Shown: piece by piece, positions 1 to 12,322 of the stretch
Layout of the letters: each line of letters opens with the position of its first letter
Position numbering within the stretch: position 1 is the stretch's first letter
Source: Aralia elata
Lineage: Eukaryota; Streptophyta; Magnoliopsida; Apiales; Araliaceae
DNA length: 64,000 nt
Assembly: GCA_034770075.1 (NCBI GenBank)
Contig: CM068384.1
Coordinates: 34,556,414-34,620,413, forward strand
Direction of reading: 5' to 3'
Notes under the pieces: generated by a model
Databases searched by the model: none
Seen by the model: only the letters and a program-made list of their open reading frames with translations
Told to the model about the DNA's origin: nothing
Made by a program: the position numbers and the translations under genes

Positions 1-800
1 TCTTGAAGAACCATGGCACAAGGCCATGGCCTTCCTTCTCCAAGCTCTTCCGCCTCCTCTCTCTTTTCTCCCTCTAGGTTACAAGTTAGAATTAAGGATA
101 TTTGTGTTCCAGTCGCCCAAGAGGTGTTATAAGATTTGGGTAAAGAAAACCCTAGCTTAGCCTCCAGTTTTTGGTCCAAATATCGCAAAATCTGCTGCAT
201 TCCGCGACGAGCTTGCCCCGGTGCCAAAAATGGCCTTGGGAGCTTGCCCCGACACGCTCACATCTGTAGCCCAAATTAATTTCGATGTCTGTTGGTAAAA
301 TAGCCATAACTTCTTCGTCCGAACTCGAATTTAGGCGATTCAAGAGGTAACGGAAAGCTGAGAAATAGCTTTACAACTTTCATAACTGGAGGTCCGAGAG
401 AAACCGACCGGAACTAGGCTCAAATTGGCCTGGAAGCAGCTACTATGTAAAAAGCATGCAAAATACGATGGTAAAATGACCATAACTCTCTCATACGAAC
501 TTCTATTGAGTTGATTCAAGATGTTCTAGAAAGAGGAGGAGAATATCTACAACTTTTGTTCTTTGATTTTTGAGAGATTCAGATTGCATCAAGGTTGAAA
601 TTAGGAAACAAGCAGCTGTTGTGCCAAATTCAAGTCGAAAACGCGAAAGTGGCAACACGAAACATCGATCCATGGAGCTTTTATTTCAATTCCTACAAAA
701 CAATGTAAAAATACATAAAAGCATTCAAAAACATATAATAGCAATACAAAGCCACGTAATTCAACAATAAGGGAAAAATACATAAAAACCGAACGAAATA
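1..800 (-). mobile_element. Element A, 3' LTR (partial, Athila-like)
   Basis: This stretch aligns with 3974-4778 of the complete LTR further right, starting with near identity over the first 80 bases and then falling to roughly 88-90 % by eye. The element lies on the minus strand, so this is its downstream LTR; the rest lies before the window. The last 65 bases present in the other LTR (4779-4843) and any polypurine tract are missing here: homology stops at about 800 and internal sequence follows directly. A deletion across the tract and the LTR start explains this. Confidence 0.75.
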
Positions 801-3246
801 CTCTCAAACTTAAATCTTTACTTGCCCTCAAGCAAAACAAACACAAACTATAAAAATTAAATACTTCTAATAAAACCTATCTTGAGCAACGAGTTAATAA
901 GCTTAAACAACGGCCTCAAAGATGCTAAAACATGAAACTCTAGAAAAACTTTCAAAAGATTGCAAGTCGGGAATTTCAAATTGTTAGTCATATCTTGCTT
1001 TAGATCCTTTCCGTGTGTGTGTGAGTACCCAATAACACTAAATCAATTATAGTCTGGATGAGCTTATGCAACCACATTACCTTATGAAAGAGATCAAAAT
1101 AAACTATAAAAACTACATTCTTAACACATCACTCACCGCAAATGTATATAAATCAAAATTTCCAAAATTATAAAATCAAAGGACTCTAGGTAAGTACATT
1201 TTATGCTCCATCTTATCTTAAGTCCACTCTTGCGGATGAGTGCGTTTTACGCTCCATCTCAACTCAACGCAAAAATTGATATACAAAAAAAAAGTTTCTT
1301 TCTTTTGCCATCAAATTATAAGAGAGTGCGTCTTACGCTCTATCTCAACTCACCACATGACCAACAAATCAAACTTGGATACATTGCTTCGAGTGATGTT
1401 TAAACGAGTTCTAGAGCTTAATGATAACTCCCACAAGCATTCGGTCATAAAAGCCATCCAAATCATACGACTAGCTCAATATAAATGGGTAAGTGCATAT
1501 AAGTACAAGGATTCATAAGCAAAACAATAGCTAACAATTACGTTAAGCACATAGACTAAGCAACCTTTGTCCATTTTCCATGAGTTAGAATCCATTCAAT
1601 CAAATTATTATCATTGACCATGGATTCTAGTTTAAAACCAATTAAAACAATGCTCAGGAGACACATCCTAAGATTAAACATTTTTTTCAATAACATACAA
1701 ATATTAAAATGCACAAACAACTAACATATGCAATGTAACTATGATGCCAATGCAATTCACCCCCAAACTCAAAGTGAACAATGTCCTCATTGTTTATAAG
1801 ATAAAGAAATGAAAACTGACAACTTCCCTGATTGGCCAAGCGCCATGCTCGACCATAACCTCCTAAGCATCTGAGTCTGATGGTGGATAACTGGTAACGG
1901 TTGTGGCTCAGGAACATGCACTGGGGCGGTACCTGGATAATAACTAAGTAATTCCTTACCAAAGAATGCTCAATCAGGCCTACATTCCTTTTAAATAATT
2001 CGTCAAATATGTGGTGTGCGCTGACTGAAATTCTTCAAATACCTCCCCCAAACTCAGTTTCAACAGAAATTGCCAAGTTATTGTAATATTCAATCAAATC
2101 ATAGCAATGAATAACCCAAAATCCTCCAATTGAGCCAACACAAACTCAATTGGGCAACCAATTTAAATTTATCCAAATTCAACAGTGTATGATTACCCAA
2201 TGCAAATCCAAGTACAATAGTTTAACTAACCAAGAATATCCAACACAATTGAGAAATTTATTTTACTTGTATGCAATAATTGGAGTGATTACCTTGCTTT
2301 GTGTTGGCAAAAGAAGTTGTTTGATGTTACCTTCAATTTGGAGATGGACTCTTTGAATGCTCAGTGGGTTGAAGATGAATCTGTGTGGGAGAGGGAACCC
2401 CCTGTATCCCAAAAACTTGATTTTTCAAAATCCAAAGCAGTAGCCATCCTCCACACACCTAACCTGATACGAAGCAACATACCAAGCATACTTAATTTAG
2501 TTTGAGCGAAGAATGGGCCTTTAGAGAAAATCAAACTCACAAGCTAAACTAACAAAAACACATGCATTGAAAACTTAGAAAATTGAAAATTTGAAACTTG
2601 CGTAATTGAAATATAACAACTAAACATAAAAGATACGGATAGAGATAATGGGTTGCCTCCGATCAAGCGTTTGGTTTACAGTCCTCGGCCTGACTAACTC
2701 CCATTTTTAATCCAATTGCCTTTCGAAATATGAGGAACCCACCATCCATTAATAACCATGTAAAATTTGAGGGCTTCTCCTCATTAGGGGTCATTGTATC
2801 GTGCTCGTAGCTATTTGGTGCCTAAAGTTAGCTAACACAAAACATTAGCCTTGGGTTGCCTCCCAAGAAGCGCTTGTTTTATAGTCTTCAACCTAACTTT
2901 ATGTAAAACAGGGAAACAAGTTTAAATTATAGTTTTTTTTCTAATAAAAACATGTCATGCAAAATCGGACTGTGAGGCTCCAACAGTTACGCTGAATCTC
3001 GTACAAGAGCAATGCATTTACTTACAGTCTTGTCAATCCAAATTCGCAAATAATAACAATAAACAGAACTGTGAGGCCCCAGCTTACGCTAAGTCTCGCA
3101 CAAGAGCAATGCATTTATTTACAGTCTTGTCAGTTTATTTATCATAATCGGTAAACACGTCCAACAATAAAATGAATATATGAATTAAAGTTTAACCTAT
3201 GATCAAATTGATTGAAATCACTATTGGAAAACATTAGAAAACTAAT
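801..3246 (-). mobile_element. Element A internal region, non-coding
   Basis: The 2.4 kb between the two LTRs has no gag or pol reading frame. It holds two copies of a motif reading gggttgcctcc (about 2648 and 2856), which recurs at 51284 near the end of the protease region of the Athila-like element C, so this is the same lineage stripped of genes. Short repeats of a block reading gcgttttacgctcc and gcgtcttacgctct occur around 1242-1345. The element looks non-autonomous and would depend on enzymes made elsewhere. No other gene is visible. Confidence 0.65.
2969..3132. repeat. Direct duplication of about 65 bp
   Basis: Two similar units, 2969-3035 and 3068-3132, both begin actgtgagg and end cagtcttgtca. 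They are separated by 32 bases and differ at several sites, so the duplication is not recent. It lies inside the non-coding region of element A. Confidence 0.8.
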
Positions 3247-3264
3247 TCCCCGGCAACGGCGCCA
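3247..3264 (-). promoter_or_regulatory. Primer-binding site, tRNA-Asp type (element A)
   Basis: The plus strand reads TCCCCGGCAACGGCGCCA, which I recognise as the 3' end of plant tRNA-Asp including CCA. On the minus strand this is the primer-binding site just inside the 5' LTR, six bases from the LTR edge at 3271. It fixes the element's orientation and is the usual primer of Athila elements. Confidence 0.9.
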
Positions 3265-3270
3265 AAAACT

Positions 3271-4843
3271 TGTTGTACAATTTATATAACGACAATTTAC
3301 GCGCAAGTATACGCGATCAATAAGTAATACAATGATAAGAGATTTGTCGATCCCACGAGGAATTATCTCTACTGTGGACCAATAACAATTTCAAATCATC
3401 TCGATCATAATTAAACAAATTTATTAAAACATAAATAGATAGCTAAAGAGCTAAGAACAAAATATCCACACTCAAGCATTTTGTCAAACACTTGGTGTGC
3501 ATCACTTTGTTCAAATATCTAAAACCCCCCTTTTAGATCAATTAACCACATCAAATTGACAATAGACAAAGTATATATAACATAATCACATGTCATTATA
3601 TTCATGGTCTAACTCTACAATCCATTTTACAATTTCATATAGATTACTAAGCTAATAACCAATTTCTTAGCAATTAAACATTAAGCATAAAATATAAAGA
3701 ACCAATTCATATGGTACCAATCAAAAGGAAAACAAGATAAAAGTTTAATTCATAACAAGTAAATCTAACTATTCCAAATATTAGGTAATCATCCATGGAT
3801 AATACAAGTGTCAAAGAAAAACTAGAAGTTTAATTTAATTCCTTGCCTCCATTGGTGTTACAATTGTTTGCACTAGATCTCCAAGAATGAGTTCTAGCCA
3901 CTAGAGGAAAAAGAAAGAAAGGATGTCTCCCTTTAGTTGTTGGTTGAAGCTCCCACCATTAAAGCACTTCCAAGCTGTTGAAGAACCGTGGCACAAGGCC
4001 ATGGCCTTCCTTCTCCAAGCTCTTCCGCCTCCTCTCTCTTTTCTCCCTCTAGGTTGCAAGTTAGAATGAAGGATATTTGTGTTCCAGCCGCCCAAGAGGT
4101 GTTGTAAGAGTTGGGTAAAGAAAACCCACCCTAGCTTAGCCCCGAGTTTTTGGTCCAAAAATCACAAAATCTGCTGCATTCTGCGACGAGCTCACCCCGA
4201 CGCCAAAAATGGTCTGGGGAGCTCGCCCCGACGCGCTCACATCTGTAGCTCAAATCAATTTCGACGTCTATTGGTAAAATGACCATAACTTCTTCATCCG
4301 AACTTGGATTTAGGCGATTCAAGAGGCTAAGGAAAGCGGAGAAGTAGCTATACAACTTTTATAACTGGAGGTCTGAAAGAAACGGACCGGAGCTAGGCTC
4401 AATATGGCTTGGAAACAGCTGATGTGTAAAAATATGCAAAATTTGATGGTAAAATGACCATAACTCTCTCATAAGAACTTCAATTGGGATGATTCAAGAT
4501 GTTCTGTAAAGCTGAGGAGAGTATCTCAAACTTTTGTTCTTTGAGTTTTGAGGGATTCAGATTAGATGAAGGTTGAAATTGAGAAACAAGCGGCTGTTGT
4601 GCCAAATTCAAGTCAAAAACGCGAAAGTGGCAACACGAAACATCGATCCATGGAGCTTTTATTTCAATTCCTACAAAATAACGTTAAAACACATAAAAGC
4701 ATACAAAAACATATAATAGCAATACAAAGCCACGCAATTCAAGAATAAGAGGAAAATACATAAAAACCGAACGAAATAGCTAAAGACTTACAAATTATCA
4801 AGGCCAAAAGTACCTAATTTGTGTGTATAAAACACACTCATCA
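3271..4843 (-). mobile_element. Element A, 5' LTR (Athila-like)
   Basis: This LTR starts TGTTGTACAA and ends ACACACTCATCA on the plus strand, giving TG...CA ends and a length of 1573 bp. The primer-binding site abuts its left edge. It contains a small GC-rich island around 4180-4235 with the word gagctcgccccgacgcgctc. A minus-strand frame of 60 to 74 codons occurs in both LTR copies but 13 of 63 aligned residues differ, so I do not call it a gene. Confidence 0.85.
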
Positions 4844-5047
4844 GATGTTCAGTGGGGAACGACAAGGTTATTGTTGTGAATTGATTGATGAATTTTTAAA
4901 TAGATTTCTGTTGATTAACGTTGATATTCATGGTTGGTAATTGAATTAAAACCTTTGAGAGTTTGGTTGAATATAATTTAGATGATTTCAATATTACCTT
5001 TGTTTTGGTTTACACGAAGACGTGTAAAGGCTAAGTGTGGGGGAATT
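4844..5047 (+). mobile_element. Element B, 3' internal remnant with polypurine tract
   Basis: This is the last part of the internal region of a plus-strand Athila-like element. A purine-rich tract, aagtgtgggggaattt, at 5032-5047 directly precedes the LTR start, as expected for the plus-strand primer. The remnant begins exactly where element A ends, so A appears to have inserted here and the upstream part of B lies before the window. Confidence 0.7.
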
Positions 5048-6615
5048 TGATGAGTGCATAATATTCTATAATTTTGATTCCTTTTTATTTAGTTTTATTA
5101 CATATTTTATGTGTATATAAGCTTATTAAGGTGTTTTATTGATTTCAGGAGGACTCGGAGCTAAAAGCGAAAAAAGATGAAAAATTATTGTTGACTGAGG
5201 TCAGGCGCGACATCGCTAGAAGTACACTAGGAAGTGGCATGACAGCGCCATGATGCAGAACTAAGGCTGGACTGGAAGACAGCACGGCAGCGCCATGAGC
5301 TAGTATAAATGTGGCGCGACAGCGTGTTAATGTAGACATGAAGCTTCTCTAGAGGAGGGCGCGGTAGCGCCGTTTCAAGAACAAACCCTGGCGCGACCGC
5401 GCCAGGTCAGGTGACTAGATTTTGACTTTTGATTATTTTTAGCAGAATTCGAATGTAAATAGTATTTGTATTTCTTAGAGTTTTAGGACTTTGTTCTAGG
5501 GATATAAATACATGTTCCTAGTCAAGTTTTAAGGGACTTAGCTACATCATTGTAAACCCTAATTTTGGAATGTTAACGACAACTCTCAAATTTGGACACT
5601 GTGTTAAGTTGAGTTTGACTAGGATTGTGCATTTTAAAGATGTGTGGAGACTTATAAGTAGAAGGGAAAGCTGATAACTTAGGAAGGACACTTAGTACAC
5701 AGGATATATCAGATCATTATCATTTTTTTAACAGAAAATTAATTCCAGAGATCGTGAGAGAATACATAAAAAAGAACAAAGATTAAAGGCGGAGTGTGGA
5801 GATTGAAGCTATTACAAAGATTTACTCTCTATCTCTCTCTTTCTCTTTGATTTTTATAATTCAATGATGTTTATGGATATTATGATAATGTTTTCCTTCA
5901 ACAATATAAACTAAATTTCTTTTGAGATTGCAGTGGAACCTATTGATTAGTTTAAATTGAATTACTCTCGTTTTGATTATTATTGATCGTACACAAGTTG
6001 TTCATCATATTTCGTGCTTAATGAATGATTGTTTGGCCATCAATTAATAGGATATCTTAGATGATATTGAAAAATAGAATCTAGGGTTAAGATTTGAATA
6101 TGATAACATGTGTTGTAATTATTCTTCGAGTGAATAACATGATTTGTGTATGGGATATGAATATACCTATATGCCACATGTAACTTGTAGGAGAATTTGT
6201 GCGTAACTAATCTGTTCTTAATTATTACACATAGGAATATAGTGGATTAATTGGGCTAAATATATTTATCTAATCATTGGAAGAGAGTAGGATAAATAAT
6301 TTTGACTTCTCAGTTAACAACTTGTTATGGTTAACTAATCAAAAGAGAGAGTAAAGAGATTTGGGCTAGGCACTGGGGGGAAATTGTAATCTTATTCATA
6401 AAATCTGATATTAATCTGTGTTAAGTTAGTTTAGTTTAAATTTAATAGTTGATATTCTTTAATTTCATTGTCTAAATAAAATCGAATTGATATAAAATTA
6501 GTAGTTGGTTAATATTATTAGTTTATTACTCGTGGGACGATACTTTACTTACTCTATATTACTTGTTGATCATGTATACTTATACATAAATAGTCAATAT
6601 CATATTCGGACAACA
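5048..6615 (+). mobile_element. Element B, 3' LTR (Athila-like)
   Basis: The LTR begins TGATGAGTGC and ends CGGACAACA, 1568 bp, almost the length of LTR A. Its last 60 bases align with the reverse complement of the start of LTR A, which set the right edge. No primer-binding site follows, so this is a 3' LTR. A GC-rich island at 5200-5410 holds several gcgcgac/gcgcc words, including a 20-bp palindrome with 9-bp arms and a 2-bp centre at 5387-5406. Confidence 0.8.
5503..5510 (+). promoter_or_regulatory. TATA box of LTR B
   Basis: The sequence tataaata lies about 455 bases inside the LTR in the transcribed orientation and just downstream of the GC-rich island. Its position fits the U3/R border. 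No transcript data are available, so the start site is inferred. Confidence 0.5.
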
Positions 6616-6766
6616 ACCGTCTCTGCTATACTGCTAATACTACTTCTAATAAAAATAAATTTGCTTCTAAATCAGTTAAGTGTTTGTTTCTCGGATACCC
6701 ATTTGGAAAAAAGGCCTATAGAGTTTAAGATATGGTTATTCATAGAATCTTCGACTCTTTTATAAT

Positions 6767-7075
6767 AACTAAATGCACTTTGTATCCCCCCAAGTTTATT
6801 CTATTTTATACATTGCATCCTATACTTCAAAACGTGACACTTTGCATATCGCACTTTTAATGAACCAACACATAACACCCCTTCGATCCAAAATTTGTTG
6901 CGTAAAAGTGCAAAATTTGACACTTCTCCGTCATTTTTAGCGACGGATTTTGGGCCAAAGGGTGTTATGTACCAGTTCGTTAAAAGTGCAGAATGCAAAG
7001 TGTCACATTTTGAAGTACTATAGGATGCAATGTGCAAAATTTGGTATACGTAGGGGATGCAAAATGCATTTAACT
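6767..7075. mobile_element. MITE family M, copy 1
   Basis: The two ends are inverted copies of each other (left aaatgcactttgtatcccc; right, reversed, aaatgcattttgcatcccc). The interior continues as an imperfect palindrome around the words ccgtcatttttagcgacgg and acacccc/gggtgtt. It is 309 bp, non-coding, and shares ends and interior with 7863-8179 and with the MITE split by element D. The exact target duplication could not be settled. Confidence 0.8.
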
Positions 7076-7195
7076 CATTTAATATTTTAATAAAATTGTA
7101 GCAATAAAATTATCCTATATAAATTTGTTAAGATATACAAACTAAATAAAACTATTAAAAAAATACATGTAGTAATTATTGATGAATAACGTACG

Positions 7196-7735
7196 TACCT
7201 CTTTGTTTTGTTGCAAACTCTTTTTTTTGTTATTTTTTAGGTGATATTCTTCTCGTCTTCGAGCATTCTTGACTTCACATTCCTCGAATGTTTCTTCCAG
7301 AACCATTGCTTGATAAAGTTTTTAATCAGTGAATTTTCTTTGATTTATGTTTATGGTACCAATGCAGCCTTAATGAAAAGTAAGAAAAGAAAGTAAATAC
7401 TATATTAATTATAAACAAAATCAAGTCATACATATGGCAATAAAACAATTTTTAAATAGTCTAATTAAAAAAAAAATTAGTTTACTCAATGACAAACACA
7501 TTATAAATATTAGACCTTGTGAACTTCAAAGATATACCTTTTTGTCACCAACTTCATATTCCATTGAATGATTAGTGCTCGGATGTGTTTGTTATTTTTT
7601 CAAACGATATTGTTCTCGTTTTCGAGCGCTTTTAGCCTCACGTTCAAATGTTTCTTTCTAAACCATATCTCGATAATGTTTTCATTGCATGAAATTTCTT
7701 TGTTTTTATTGTGTGGAATCCATAGAGGTTTAATT
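7196..7735 (-). repeat. Pair of diverged, exon-like direct repeats
   Basis: About 7196-7375 and 7546-7735 share a run of similar sequence, roughly 70 % by eye. On the minus strand both can encode a short charged peptide of the form ETFE-x-E-(x)-K-x-A-R-x-R-E-x-Y; the copy at 7545-7665 has a stop after its second codon. Each is followed by a splice-donor-like word (gtacgtac or gtatat). They may be relics of a duplicated exon. I do not recognise the source protein. Confidence 0.35.
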
Positions 7736-7862
7736 AAAGTGAATTAGTGTGAGTGAATTTATAATATAACTGATAGAAATTTGTATAGTACTTATACTAA
7801 TTTGAATATGAAAGACAAAGATCTTCCTATTTTCTATTCCTATTAGAGATGTGAATATTTTT

Positions 7863-8179
7863 GAGTTAAATGCATTTTGCATTCCCTAAGTTTATCCTAT
7901 TTTGCATATTGCATTCGATATATTTCAAAACGTAACACTTTACATCATGTACTTTTAGTGAATCGATACATAACACCCTCCGATCCAAAATTCGTCGCTA
8001 AAGTGCAAAATCCGTCACTTTTAAACACTAACCCCGTCACTTTTAGCGACGGATTTTGAACTGGAGGCTATTATGTTCCGGTTCGTTAAAAGTGCGGGAT
8101 GCAAAGTGTCATGTTTTGAAGTATAGGATGCAATGTATAAAATGGGATAAATTTAAGGGATACAAAATGCTTTTAGCTC
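7863..8179. mobile_element. MITE family M, copy 2
   Basis: The left end reads gagttaaatgcattttgcat and the right end is its inverted counterpart (acaaaatgcttttagctc). The middle has the same words as copy 1, including tttagcgacggattttg and a gtaacactttacatc block. At 317 bp it matches copy 1 in length. It has no coding capacity and presumably moved using a transposase encoded elsewhere. Confidence 0.8.
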
Positions 8180-8869
8180 TTTTATTTTTAAATTTAGATA
8201 GTATTTACTTAATACAAATTTGGATAATGCTAATATGAATTTAGATAGTATATATTTGATTATTATAAATTTGTATAGTACTTATAATAATTTGAATAGG
8301 AAAGAAAAAGATATTCTTTTTTTTTCTATTTCTCTTAAAGATATGAATATTTTTATATTTGGATAGTATTTAATTGATATAAATTGGATAATTTATGCTA
8401 ATATAAATTAAGAAAGTTGAACAAAAATTAATGAAATCAAATCAAATTTATACTTTTAATTATATACAGTTGATTAGACGGGAAGAAAATTGATGCGCAA
8501 ACTTACTTATAAATATGAGACATAGCTTTAGTTATGGCTCTGGGGATCCTCATATTAATATCCTAGTATTGCTAGAAGATAATTGTAAATGTTATGATTT
8601 TTTACTTTTTTAGTCTATGGTCGTGAGGCCTCCATCGCATCAGAGAAAAGTTTGAAGCCTTAGATTCAGGCAACAAAACGTCTATGATTCGAGTGATCTT
8701 TCTTCATAAGTTATACATGTCTCGCTATTTCATTTTCTCATACTCAATCTATCCCGTCCCAAACCTGAATTCTCCCCCTCTATCCAACTATATTTTGCCG
8801 AATTTTCTTTACTATTATTTTTATATAATCATTGTTAATTCAAAACCAAGTAACATGAGACATTGTACA

Positions 8870-9010
8870 TTATATTGCAAATGTTATGAGTTTAGATGAA
8901 ATAACTTAAATACGCACATATAAATAATTATATTATAATTTTATATTGCAAATGTTATGAGTTTAGATGAAATAGCTTAAATAGGCACATATAAATAATT
9001 ATATTATAAT
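8870..9010. repeat. 71-bp tandem duplication
   Basis: Units 8870-8940 and 8941-9010 both start ttatattgcaaatgttatg and differ at only a few sites, so this is a fairly recent simple duplication in non-coding DNA. Confidence 0.9.
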
Positions 9011-9782
9011 CGAAGCAGAGCGATGCAAATATATAATTACACACGTAACTCAAATTGACAAATTATTACATAAAAATAATTCAAATTAATTTTTAATAAT
9101 TAATATTGATCATATAATTTAGGACCAAAAGAGTGATATTATAAAACAATATTTTTTGGGGAAATGATAAACATGTCAAAATATATGACGAAGTTAGATT
9201 AATTGCGACCAACATGAAATTCTATGCAATACGATATAATAAATTTGGGTCATATTATTCTTAATTTCTACTTATCTTATGTATGTATATATGTCGTATT
9301 TAAAATTTGACTAAATTTTTTTACAATACATAGTAAGATTTTATTTTTTGTTATCATTATTCTAATATCGTACGTGTCACAATTATTACTAAATTAATTA
9401 ACTACTATATTTAAAAAATTGAATTGAAAATAAATTCTTTTTATAGAATGGTTAGAGTAAAAGAAAATATAAAAATAAAACTAATGTTTCTTCTCGTAGA
9501 GGTGATGGAGCATGTGCCTCCAACTTCCAATTGACCGAAATTAGAACTTTTGACCAAAACTATTCGAGAGTTGAAATACTTTGAAGTGATAAATAAAACT
9601 TCTGGAAGTTGGATTCATTCAGTCTCTCGCTATGATATCTGATTGACTGATCTTTCAGGAGGCAACCCAATCAGATTCCTATTATTATATTCACCACATT
9701 TGATACAACCAATCACTATGTTATTATAATGTCTAGGGAATAATATTTCATATTTGTGAGGTTGACTGAATTTTTTTAAGCG

Positions 9783-9900
9783 GATATGAAAATTAAATAT
9801 GAGTGTATTTAAATTTTATTTATTTATATTTTTATCTATCATTGAAGGTCAAAATATAAATAAGTAAAATTCAAATACACGCATGTCCAATTTTCATGTC
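9783..9900. mobile_element. Small foldback element
   Basis: Left arm 9783-9832 and right arm 9851-9900 are inverted copies, about 50 bp and roughly 84 % identical by eye, around an 18-base loop. The arms start gatatgaaaatt and, reversed, gacatgaaaatt. It has no coding capacity and looks like a decayed MITE. I could not define a target duplication. Confidence 0.55.
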
Positions 9901-10091
9901 AACGTAGAGTTTTTAATGTTAACTATCTTTCTCAAAAGAGTATTAAGTTAAAAATAAGCATAATTATATAAATAGAAAAAATAATTATACGTGAATTAAT
10001 TTTATGTTGAATGTAAATCACGATTAACGTGTAAATATAAACGATAAAATAAAATAATATGAGTGTTTTCTTTAAATTTTGTTATTTTATA

Positions 10092-12130
10092 TGTCGACGC
10101 CGGGTTTTTCTCGTCTCTTGTCCTTTTCCTATTTTAGCCTTTTATTAGGTGATTCTTTGAAAAAGGTCGGCATTAATGTCGACGGGGTTTTGAAAGATCG
10201 TTTTTATGATGAGCCAATTAACCAGAGTCGCCAGTTGGTATATTTGAAATGGATGTACCAACTCATTCGAGTTTCTGTTTTTTATAAATCGCTGGCTCAT
10301 ATGTGACTCCGAATTAATTGGTCTGCAAATCGAGATTCATAGAGTTCGGGGGCTTACTTAAGCGAGGGGAAGGTGTTAGGCACCCCCCGACTTCCGTGAA
10401 ACACGGTTACCGCAATCTTGATGCTTTTCCTATCCTTTAATTCATGAAATGTGTATGTGTGCGTGTGTGTGTGTGCCTAATGAATGTTGTGGTGAGTTTG
10501 TATGAAAGAATCGTGCTTTTAGTCTTGGGAGTGCTTCAAAATGTCTTTTCGGTATTTACGAGAAAGCCTTGTTTCTTATTGAGAAAGATTTGATTTTAAT
10601 TGGCAAAAGCTATGCGATTTTTACTAAGTGTGGTTTTGGTAAAACATGAGTTTATTAAACCTTAGCCAAAATAGGAATCGAGATTTATACGTTGCTTTCA
10701 TAAATGATAGGCAATTTCTAGGATCTCTTTCGCCCTATATATCAAGGTTTAATAAAGCATTTATTTCCTTTTTTATAAACCATTTTTGTGATATTTGGAA
10801 ACAACTTCTCTTTAGCTTTCTCGTAAAATAGGAATCGACTTTCATTAGCATTTCCCATTCTTAGCCTCGTGATGCTAATATCCTACTTTGATTAATTTTA
10901 TAAAAATCTTTATTGTTTTGGCTTTGAAATCTTATGTTTGGTGTTACAAATCTAATTAAATATCAAAACGCGTAGGGGGCTATTCACGGGCATGTAAGCC
11001 ATCAAAATATCCCCGAACGCCAACAATCACATATTTCACTATTACGGGGCCCTAAACCCGATTCTCGTCTTAACGTCGTTTTAAGGCCCAACGATTACAT
11101 GTTACAAAAACGAGCAACTTGAATCTATTACATACATCAAAACGTCCATCATCGGATTTGGACCACGGGGTCGCGTTCCTAGGCTCACACCCGAGATTAC
11201 TACATGCCCACGAAATGAATAATACGAAACCAACCAACACGAATTTGTCTAATACACCATGATATCCGAAAATGATAATCTAAATAAATTACATCCAATA
11301 AATCACTCTAAATAAGCTAGAAATTTCACCAATTGGATATCCTCGGGTTATTAGGAAGAATTTTGTTCCGATGGAACCCTCACTAATAATCCCTAATCCA
11401 TGATTGTTCAACAAGATACATGAAAATTACATTTAATTCAACCCAATAATATGATATAAATTGCTATAACAAAGAGAATTTTTACCTTGCAAATGATCTC
11501 AAATGGATGTGAACTTGTGTATTTGAATAGGATAAAGAGTGTATTTGATACAATCAAAATCAAAAGAATATAAATCCTCTCTTTTTCCTCTCTTTTCTTC
11601 CTATTTTGTTGCAAAATCTCCTCTTTTTCCTCTCTATTTCCGTGCTTCTTGCTGCTGAATTCTCCTTCTTCTCTCCCAATTCTTTCAACTTCCAACCTCT
11701 TGTATGCTGCAACGAAGCTGAGCTAAAATAGGCTGGCTGGCCGCCTGCCTTCCACTCACCTGATTTCAAGTTCCGTGTTTCGAGTTCCGTGTTTTCAAAA
11801 GGCGCACTCATTGGCCGCAGATCAATCCGCGACTGGACGGTTTGACTTCCTCGATTTTCGTGCCACGCCTCGATTTTCGTGCCGTAACGTCGATTTTCAC
11901 TGACAGGCTCGTATTCTGCAGTCCGGGAATTTCCGGGAGATGTGCCACATCATTCGGGGATGCCCGTTTCGGATGGCCTTATTGTCACGTCAGCCTTGGT
12001 CGCCAATCATTGCGGTGGTGTTGGGCGTTCGCCCTTGTGCCCATTCCTTCGCTCCCGCAAGCCGGTTCAATTGACGATTTTGCCCTCCTGTCATGGTTAG
12101 TACAGGGAATGCAAAATTTGGGTGTCTACA
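10092..12130 (-). mobile_element. Element E, 3' LTR
   Basis: The LTR starts TGTCGACGCCGGG and ends GGGTGTCTACA on the plus strand. In the element's own sense it begins TGTAGACACCC. It contains a GT-rich microsatellite at about 10450-10475 and a U5 block (10340-10405) with gaggggaaggtgttaggcac, which recurs in the diverged LTR at 45100. One decayed copy of the palindromic GCCGCAGAT unit lies at 11814-11833. Several plus-strand frames here are shadows present in both LTRs. Confidence 0.92.
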
Positions 12131-12146
12131 GCTGCCCCTCTTTATC
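12131..12146 (-). promoter_or_regulatory. Polypurine tract of element E
   Basis: On the minus strand the sequence gataaagaggggcagc ends exactly at the 3' LTR start TGTAGACACCC. It is the expected plus-strand priming site. Confidence 0.7.
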
Positions 12147-12322
12147 ATGTTTATGCAATGTTTAATGAAATGAACAGGATAAATAATAGACACTCGATGT
12201 ATGAATGATAGTGCACAAGGATGACAATACATACGTGACGCAACACATATGATTTATGATGCCACGCAAGATGCAATGGATGCCAAACATTTCGAAAAGG
12301 GTGTCGATGCGTATGATCGTTT

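Larger units (their letters stand above)
6616..10086. other. AT-rich spacer between insertions
   Basis: This 3.5 kb has no convincing host gene. It holds two copies of one MITE family (6767-7075 and 7863-8179), a pair of diverged exon-like repeats (7196-7735), a 71-bp tandem duplication (8870-9010) and a foldback element (9783-9900). I see nothing definable in 6616-6766, 8180-8869 or 9011-9782. Confidence 0.6.

Noticed and set aside
152..343. Minus-strand frame in LTR A, also present at 4131-4355
   Set aside because: The two copies differ at about 13 of 63 residues, which is no sign of constraint; it lies inside an LTR.
3247..3264. tRNA-Asp gene
   Set aside because: Only the 3' 18 bases are present; the place beside an LTR shows a primer-binding site. 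The same holds for 53761-53778.
10646..10831. Plus-strand frame present in both LTRs of element E (also 26239-26424)
   Set aside because: Identity only reflects the LTR duplication; it is antisense to the element and has no recognisable domain.
11842..12165. Plus-strand frame of 107 codons at the LTR end
   Set aside because: It crosses the LTR border, and its LTR-paired counterpart (27442-27831) runs on into different flanking sequence.
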